From Eurosta solidaginis (Eukaryota > Arthropoda > Insecta > Diptera > Tephritidae), in assembly GCF_040869045.1 (NCBI RefSeq), contig NC_090323.1, positions 261,768,392 through 261,832,391 of the forward strand: a stretch of DNA of 64,000 nucleotides, written 5' to 3'. The position numbers and the translations under genes are program-made. Of this stretch, positions 56,645-64,000 are shown in pieces (positions within the stretch are counted from its first letter, which is position 1; every line of letters begins with the position of its first letter). A model generated the notes under the pieces. The model worked only from the letters and a program-made list of their open reading frames with translations, had not been told where the DNA came from and searched no databases.

Positions 56645-56944
56645 CAAGTTGAGTTGAAATATAGGAGCCTCAAAATGTAGCACTTCAACCTGCCATCATG
56701 CTTCATGTCACTTGCGCCTCCCCACTATAATCTGAAACACAACAATAGTCTTAAAGAGATCTCAAAACTTTTTTCCAGTTATAGATATATTAAAAATAAT
56801 TATACTATTAGCTAAGTAGTCGATAAGGCTATGCGATGCAGATAATGTTATTGCTGAGAAAGCTTTCTTTGAGTGTGGCAAACTTTCAAATTTGCTCCTG
56901 CCAAGGTTAACCGAGCTGCGTATTTTCAAAAGCAATATATTTAC
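56645..56944. other. Right half of diverged duplication, then LINE target
   Basis: The block at about 56685-56755 repeats the sequence left of the SINE. The end of this stretch (TATATTTAC, 56936-56944) is the target copy of the LINE insertion. Confidence 0.5.
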
Positions 56945-58139
56945 CAGATTTTCACAATGCGCCAAATCTTTGAAAAAACCCGTGAAAAGAGAATCGACAC
57001 ACATCACCTCTTCGTCGACTTTAAAGCCGCCTTCGACAGCACGAAAAGGAGCTGCCTATATGCCGCTATGTCTGAATTTGGTTTCCCCGCAAAACTTATA
57101 CGGCTGTGCAAAATGACGTTGAGCAACACCATCAGCTCAGTCAGAATTGGGAAGGACCTCTCCGAGCCGTTCGAAACTAAACGAGGTTTCAGACAGGGTG
57201 ACCCCCTATCGTGCGATTTCTTTAATTTGATGCTGGAGAAAATTATACTAGCTGCAGAACTTAACCGCACTGGAACAATATACTATAAAAGCGTGCAATT
57301 ACTGGCATATGCTGATGACATTGATATCATCGGCCTAAACACCCGCGCTGTTAGTTCTGCTTACTCCAAGCTGGAAAAAGAAGCGGTAAAGATGGGTTTG
57401 ATGGTGAATGAGGACAAAACGAAGTACCTGCTGTCATCGAGCAAAGAGTCAGCGCATATGCGCCTTGGCAACCACGCTACTGTTGGCAGCCATAATTTCG
57501 AAATAGTAAAAGACTTCGTTTATTTGGGAACCAGCATCAACACTAGCAACAACATCAGCACTGAAATCCAGCGAAGAATCAATCTTGCCAATAAATGCTA
57601 CTTTGGACTAGGTAGGCAATTGAAAAGTAAAGTCCTCTCTCGGCGAACGAAAATCATACTCTACAAGTCACTTATCGTACCCGTCCTGCTATATGGGGCA
57701 GAAGCATGGACCATGACAACAGCAGATGAAGCGGCTTTGGGAGTGTTCGAGAGAAAAGTTCTTCGAAAGATTTATGGACCTCTACGCGTTGGCGATGGCG
57801 AGTACCGAAGAAGATTTAATGATGAGCTGTACGAGCTATACGCAGACATCAACATAGTTCAGCGAATTAAAACGCAGCGGCTGCGCTGGCTAGGCCATGT
57901 TATGCGAATGAAAGATGATGCTCCGGCCAAGAAAGTGTTTCTATCGGAACCCGCCTATGGAAGCAGAGGTAGAGGGCGGCCCCCACTCCGTTGGAAGGAC
58001 CAGGTGGAAAACGATTTAAACTCCCTTGGTGTAACCAATTGGCGCCGGTTGGTGGAGCGAAGGAGCGACTGGCGCGCCTTGTTGGACGGCCATAACCGTT
58101 TAGACGGTTAAGCGCCAATTAAGTAAGTAAGTAAGTAAG
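56945..58139 (+). mobile_element. LINE family A, 5'-truncated, young-looking, 9-bp target duplication
   Basis: A continuous frame (in-element part about 56945-58111, 389 codons) encodes most of a reverse transcriptase. It has HHLFVDFKAAFDSTKRS (motif A), RGFRQGDPLSCDFFNLMLE (motif B), and LLAYADDIDIIGL (motif C with intact YADD). GLMVNEDKTKYLL and a tail with PVLLYGAEAW, QRLRWLGHVMRM and GRGRPPLRW follow. The first about 24 codons of the open frame are flanking DNA. The 3' end is a TAAG tandem tail (58120-58139). TATATTTAC is duplicated at 56936-56944 and 58140-58148, fixing both ends. The endonuclease is lost by 5' truncation, so it cannot move by itself. RTE/I-like clade is uncertain. Confidence 0.9.
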
Positions 58140-58148
58140 TATATTTAC

Positions 58149-60159
58149 GATTTATCACAAAACTTCAAACGTCCTCGCCACCAAAGCGCTTAAAGTAAAT
58201 GTAACTACGCATCTGCTACTGCTTGATTAAGAAAACAGATTTGGTTCCATGAACGCAACTGAGTTCAATCTCAAACGCTTTGAAACAACAAAAGATAGTT
58301 TAGCGCGTAAATGTACATCTTTAACTTATCTCCTGCTATAAACCACGCCCCCACACTAAGCCTTGAAAACTTTAAAATTCAATAATCCAAATCCCTAATG
58401 CTTTTACTAGCTTCGCAAAGCCGCACAGCTGGAGCGGAAGTTAAAGTAAAGGCTTGCACGGATATGAGACGACACAAGGCCAGCAGATTGGAATGGACAA
58501 TCCGCTCAGCCTATAACACGTGTGTAACATATAAGCTTCATTTATGAAGAAACATTACTATTTTCTATATGTATGTGTGTGTTTGTGTATATATGGATGT
58601 GTGTTACGCCACCACTGAGCTTTTTGAAAATTTATTATGCGCAATGCAATCATTTATCAGTGACGCAGCATCTTTCATAATCAGAAGACCAAAAATGAGG
58701 CCGCACAATATGCAAATGCCTCACCACCACTAACAACAACACTACCAATATAAAGCCTTTTGGCAGGCTGTGAGTTGTGGTGCTGCATGCACCGTAACGC
58801 GAAAGTGGCAGCGGTAATTTTTGAATTTATCACCAAACTCATAAACTCCTTACGGTTTTGGTTAAGTTCGAAAAAGTCGCATAGCCAAATACAAATAAAC
58901 TTAGATTGCTTGCAACATACATTCATACGTATTGGACGCTGATGTGTGGTTAGAGCACACACACACACACACACATACACATGCAACAGCTCTCATATAA
59001 AAGCTGTGGTATAATGACTACTCTAGCCTTAGGACACAAGGGCGTAGCCGTGCTTCCACCAAGGATGGGGCGGGATGTAGACAACTATTATAAGGTTTAT
59101 TTGGAAATAGAAATGTGATGAACATCGGTTTGACGCCAAGAAATACTCAGGCTGTAAGCTTAGCAGGAGATAACCGGAGATCCGACTAAGCCGAGAGAGA
59201 AGACAAGCACGAAGTGACTAATTAGATGAGTTTACTTCATCATACTCCCTGCAACTCATCTGGAAGGAGTTGCCTATTTAAAGTGATGTATTACGAGGTC
59301 TCTCGTTTGACAGTAAACAGCTATGACCCCAATCACCAGTATAAAACTAATAATTTCCATAAAGTGCCTGAAATCCACTTCCGACCAGTGAGATCTCGAA
59401 ACCCTTATCTGCCGATCGTTTTTTTCAGCTGTCTGAGCTTCACTTGTACACACTCCAACTGCAGGTGGTCTGCAAAACTCCGAATTCCCTACAGACCGAC
59501 AAGGTAGATGCAAAAATTACCATCAAACCCAAAATATAGTTTTCACTGGGTTCCAAATGATTCTTATCTTAAAAGAAAAGCTAGAACAGACATTCCCACA
59601 TCGCCTTCGCATTGTTTTCAATTACTGCGTTGTCCTTCTGGAACACATTTCAGAGATAGGCAATCTTGAACATAGGACATACATCGAGCTCTTGAAAAAA
59701 TTCGCACCTTCACTCGTACGTCAGGTACCACTTAATTGCCCCGCATGGGAAATAGTCAAATAGTGGTATGAATATAAGCCCAAATCACGAAGTCTTATTA
59801 GCGCCCAGACGGCTGTCGTTTTTCTTTAATGTGAATCTTTTACGTCGGCATACAAGAGTAACGGCTTGCGGTTATACAAGAGCCCCTTTATAATATCTCG
59901 GAAAGAGTATTTTAAGGACTTTTAGTAAACAAAGCTCTGACTCCTTAATTTCTTTTCATGTAGGAGAAGGTGCCGCAAGGAGTAATGATACGCAAGAAAG
60001 CAAGGGTAGACGATGTGGTGAAATCTAAATCTTGGCAAGAAAGTTGAGCTAGTATTTGAAAGTGCTAAGAACCGATCGTAACGGTAATTTTTCCCGGATA
60101 TGCTACTTCAGCAACTCTCCTAACAACAATAGGTCTTTCTTGAATATATCCATTGCGTT
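58149..60159. other. No gene recognised; CA microsatellite
   Basis: A (CA)n run lies at 58956-58974. A frame at 59557-59763 (68 codons) is Leu/Glu-rich but unassigned and lacks convincing splice or start context. The rest is unremarkable. Confidence 0.35.
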
Positions 60160-60370
60160 GTCGTTGTTGTTATACCGGAGAAAAATATTACCCGAAGGTT
60201 CATAGAAGTTTTCCGGACGTGGGTACGCTCCGATACTAGCCTGACTACCGCGGGAACCGTTTTCTGAACCTTTACACCATTGTATCTTTGGGGTTTAGTC
60301 GCCTCTTACGACTGGTATGTCTTACCGCGGAAATATTTTAAGTCCCCCAACCCGTTAAGGCTTACCCCTC
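60160..60370 (+). repeat. Dispersed repeat E, copy 2
   Basis: It shares GTTTAGTCGCCTCTTACGAC and the following GGTATG block with 33430-33540. Upstream is GTTGTCGTTGTTGTTATACC, resembling the CAACAACAAC-containing piece near 31640 on the other strand. Function and class unknown. Confidence 0.5.
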
Positions 60371-61599
60371 CCTAGCTTGCGTCCATGCATGCAACTTCCT
60401 TTTGTCTTTGGCTATTGCTGTTACTACCACATTTGGCTTTAACACTTTCGCTGATGTTTTTTCCTTCGTTGTTTGTTTGTTTTTGTGACTGTGAATGTTG
60501 TCTCTTTATTGTCTTTTCGGTGTGTTGCAAAGCCAGACAAAAGGTCGACATATACCGAACGACGGACCGACTTAATTAATTTATGCACACACGGCAGACC
60601 CCCCGCCACCCGCTATCTGCTTTTTTTGAGCCAATACACCATCATCATCTATAAAATATCTACCGTCTCATTCCTCCCGTACCGCTTACACACGCTCATA
60701 TACTTTTTGAATAGCGCACTCAGTCAAATAAACGAACCAACGAATGCATAGTCGGTCGGTAGTTTGCTCTACCATGCCACAAATATGTCAAGTGTATGGG
60801 AATAGAGTTTTAAGGAGCTGGGGCAGCAGTTGGAATTGACGGTTTTCGTGGCATTTGGAGTTGTAGAGGCCTTCATTCATTTCGAAAACGCGCCTAATTT
60901 TAAAATTAATGAGCAGCACCTTAATGGGCGATGCGAAGAGATAATATACACACACACAAAACACACTCCAATACTTATAAACAAATGTGATTGCACATGA
61001 ATTGGTCGCATTGCCAGTGAACCCTTCGGTATTGTCAAAGTAAATCACGTGTTTATTGGCACTTACGACACGAAAAGTAAACAAAGAATGGCAGGAAGAC
61101 ATCTGATGAGTGGGACCACGATGATGATGCGCTTCACATCTATAAACATACAAACAGATATATGGTTCGGGGAAGACGTTGGAGCACAAGTATTGCACTT
61201 TGCGACAAATAAACATTGAAAGGCTTCAGGAATGCAAGTGGGTCATCATTAATTACACGGACGGACACTCGTGCACGGACGGACAATGAGACAGTTGTTG
61301 CATTAGCTTGGAGCATATAGTGTGGTATGGGTCGAGTGATATAACGTCGGTACGAAGTCCTAAAGTGGTTGAAGATGTCGTGAAGGCCGCTGACTAACGC
61401 ACGTACCCTCGAGTGGTCGCCTCTTTGGCTACTCTTTGGCTTATTTGGTTTCTTATTACTTTAGCGTAGAAAGGTAGACACTTGACTGCTGCGGCATTTA
61501 CGCTCCAAAATAAGAAATATTAAAGCATACAATCTTAACACTAGTGGGCTTAATAAGTTTACGCAAAAAGAAAATGTTTGTTTTATTGGCTTGTTTATC
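60371..61599. other. No gene recognised
   Basis: The longest frame (61216-60788, minus strand) shows no domain or splice support. Short CACACACA and ACGGACGGACA repeats occur at about 60951 and 61260. Confidence 0.3.
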
Positions 61600-63000
61600 G
61601 CTTCGTCTGAGTATCACGCCATATCACAAAAGGATTAAGAGTCACGCCATCTAGATGGGAGAGTCGCTATAATGCCAGAGCAGCGGATTTGCAGAGAATC
61701 AGAGCCGGAGTATCATCCTCCACCTAAAAATTTGTGTAGCGGATAGAATTAACTTGCTTAGGTGATATCGTAGACAATAGTGTCCCGTATAGGACCGAGT
61801 GAATTCCTATCTACTTGAATTAATGAGTTTGGCGGATACTCTCGTTGCTCGGGGTATAAGCAGTTTCGCCTGTCTTTGCTCTAGACATTGAGTCCAGCAT
61901 TTTCTGAACTGTTTTGTTTCCCAGTTAATATGGTTTCTCTAGTGTGCCTTTGTGGGTCCACAGAAGGGCTCTGGACCACAGAATGCTGTTGTAGCACCTT
62001 GCTTGGCAATGTGGTCTGCTTGTGCATTACTTTCGTGTCCCAGATGGCCCAGAACTGATTATGGCTCCCAGATCATTTAGTACATTCATGCACTAGCTTA
62101 GAAGTTATTGTGTAGGACTGCAAGGCATGCACGGCTGTATGGTTGTTTAACATAATGAGGATACTCCTCGAGGATAAGCCACTCCGTAAACAATCTCTAT
62201 CGCAAACTTGTATTGCATAATAATGGGGTGCCCACTCCCGTCTTTCGGTCATCCAATAACGATCCGTCTGTGAATCAGATTTCTAAATCAGATTTCCTGT
62301 TTGTCACAGAGTTTTGTCGCAGTGGACACATCAAAGTTCCGTGTAAATCTGAGCGGAGGGGCCATTGCATTGCATAGTTGCAGTATAAAATTTTCATTGA
62401 ATTTTACTATTGCCTTTATATTCCTCGTCATGTTTCCGATATCTAGCTTAGAAATATTTCGAAGTCTTAGTGCAGCAAGTGTTTCCCCATTTTCTATGTG
62501 AATGGGTAAGAGAGGAGTTTCCACTAAGGAACTAAGTTCATTGTTCTGACCGCACATTACAAATTAGTCGATGTAGTTTGCTTAATTACGTCATTGCTTT
62601 TCTTTACGTGGCCTTCGACCACCAAACTGAAGAAACATAGGTGGATTTTGGCTTCCCAACAGTATTAAATGTCCAGTAGATCATTTGGGTGATAGCCATT
62701 TTTTGCGATAGAGTCGAATGCAAGCAAAGAAAGCTGTTCCTTAAGGTAGCATCAACATGAACATTCCACGTGCAGATTCTGTACAGTGAAACCCATAGGT
62801 ATTTTGCTTCCATGGAAAATCGGATTTTGGTAATAACCAGGGATGGTTCAACATCTTGCGCTCTTAAAAACGTTATTCACGTCTAAGGTTTTAAGGGGGA
62901 CTACGCGCTTTGTGGGGATATCTGCGATCACGCTTAGAGTGCATTTTCTATCCAGCTAGCCTAGATCTCATGGGTCCATATTCTCGAGCCTCCTCCTAGC
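61600..63000 (-). pseudogene. Decayed LINE: RT thumb plus RNase H (I/Jockey-like)
   Basis: On the minus strand, pieces follow one another in the order of a LINE ORF2 C-terminus. At about 62815-62600 is a thumb segment starting EAKYLWVSL with NVHVDATLRNS, and ending in a VWWSKAT-like segment. At about 62560-62290 is a linker with LVETPLLPIHIENGE. The RNase H start FTDGSLLDD is at about 62275-62245. At about 62050-61995 is its end, GHLGHESNAQADHIAKQGA. Stops and frameshifts divide the pieces. RNase H is carried by I-group and some Jockey-superfamily LINEs. Confidence 0.75.
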
Positions 63001-63224
63001 TTTTCCTTTTGTTAATCTTTTCAATGGCTTTTTTCTTTTTGTATGTCTCTGATAAGATGGTAGCTTGTCCCATCCACCTAGCCATTATATATATTAAGCT
63101 GTGTTGATTTGCATGGACGAAAGTTAACCCATATCGCGCCATCGATTTTTCGATACGTTTTTGGGCTCAGGAAAAAAAGTTCCTCTAAGCATACTAAAAA
63201 AAATAATTTTCGAGCTTGCAAAAT

Positions 63225-64000
63225 TTTCAGTTTTTGGGACTTGTTTTGGTCGAAATCGATTTTTTTCATTTTCAAGGCTCCAAATCATTTTTTATGTATA
63301 TGTTTCCGTTAGACCCACCAATAAGTATAACAAAATGATCAGGGGACGAGCTAAGTTAATTTAGCCATGTCCGTCTGTCCGTTTGCTTGAACGCAAACTA
63401 GTCCCTCAATTTTTGAGATATAATGATGAAATTTGGTAAGCAGGCATATTTTGATGGGGGATTTGACATTTGTCGGAATTGAATAAAAATCGATTTCGAA
63501 AAAAATGATGAAAATCCTCTTACCTGAACAGTCGATTGTATGGGATTTTTATTATAAATATGTCCGATCTTGACGATTTTTTCAGACAACCATCTATGCC
63601 CAATACGTAAGCTTGTGGTAAATTTTGATGTTGCTAGCTGTTAAGATGAGGCAGAAATGGGGCAGAAATGGCGAAAACCCTCTTATTGAACAATCGATTG
63701 TATGGGAGGTATATGATATAGTAGTCCGATCCGGCCGATTCCCACAAATGTCAAATCCCCCATCAAAATATGCCTGCTTACCAAATTTCATCAGTATATC
63801 TCAAAAATTGAGGGACTGGTTTGCGTTAAAACAACCGGACAGACAGACTTGGCTAAATCAACTTAGCTCGTCCCCTGATCATTTTGGTATACTTATTGGT
63901 GGGTCTAACGGAAACATATACATAAAAAATGATTTGGAGCCTTGAAAATGAAAAAAATCGATTTCGACCAAAACAAGTCCCAAAAACCAAAAAAAATTTT
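63225..64000. mobile_element. Foldback element, cut by the window edge
   Basis: The left arm (about 63225-63480) pairs with the right arm (about 63740-64000 and beyond). Examples are ACTTGTTTTGGTCGAAATCG near 63239 with its complement near 63960-63979, and GATCAGGGGACGAGCTAAGT near 63337 with its complement near 63868-63887. The central part has a direct repeat, CGATTGTATGGGA, at 63532 and 63697. Arms likely extend past 64000. No coding sequence. Confidence 0.85.

Noticed and set aside
60788..61216. 142-codon frame on the minus strand
   Set aside because: No recognisable domain, no splice or start context, and composition like the surrounding non-coding DNA.

Overview
This window is eukaryotic and looks like euchromatic dipteran DNA, most probably from a higher fly of the tephritid fruit-fly type (my inference). 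It is AT-rich and has spliceosomal introns, many decayed non-LTR retrotransposons, tRNA-derived SINEs, foldback/MITE elements and solo LTR-like repeats. There is no operon structure, CRISPR array or bacterial signal, and I see no ordinary tRNA or rRNA gene.

One host gene is recognisable, an Iroquois-class (TALE) homeobox gene on the + strand, closest in wording to Drosophila araucan/caupolican. One exon (24129-24757) carries the complete homeodomain and ends in phase 1. A second exon (52337-52987, or to a stop at 53010) carries the Iro box and joins in the matching phase across a candidate 27.6-kb intron. A candidate 12-nt microexon (53125-53136) follows 137 bp later. The 5' exons lie upstream of base 1, or were not recognised in the first 24 kb. 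The 3' end may lie beyond the window.

Nearly everything else is mobile or repetitive DNA. Region 1-24 kb holds SINEs, a 655-bp MITE inserted in a SINE, a 129-bp tandem array inside a Helitron-like repeat, LTR-like repeats, a degenerate 0.5-kb tandem array, two LINE remnants, an 830-bp foldback element, and a LINE carrying two MITEs with readable target duplications. The giant intron (24.8-52.3 kb) holds LINE fragments, one LINE interrupted by another, and an inverted pair of a 1.1/1.4-kb repeat 15.5 kb apart. It also holds a 615-bp palindrome, a mariner-like MITE, a hAT with perfect 8-bp target duplication, and an LTR-like repeat split by a LINE and by a 1.1-kb palindromic foldback. Region 53-64 kb holds an AAAAG microsatellite, an 11-bp-period TTATCGAT array, a SINE, a young-looking 5'-truncated LINE with a 9-bp target duplication, an RNase H LINE remnant, and a foldback running off the right edge.

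The most useful points are the exon phase logic of the Iroquois gene (including the microexon), the MITE insertions whose empty sites can be rebuilt from the interrupted repeats, the giant palindromes, and the short-period arrays built on TTATCGAT.
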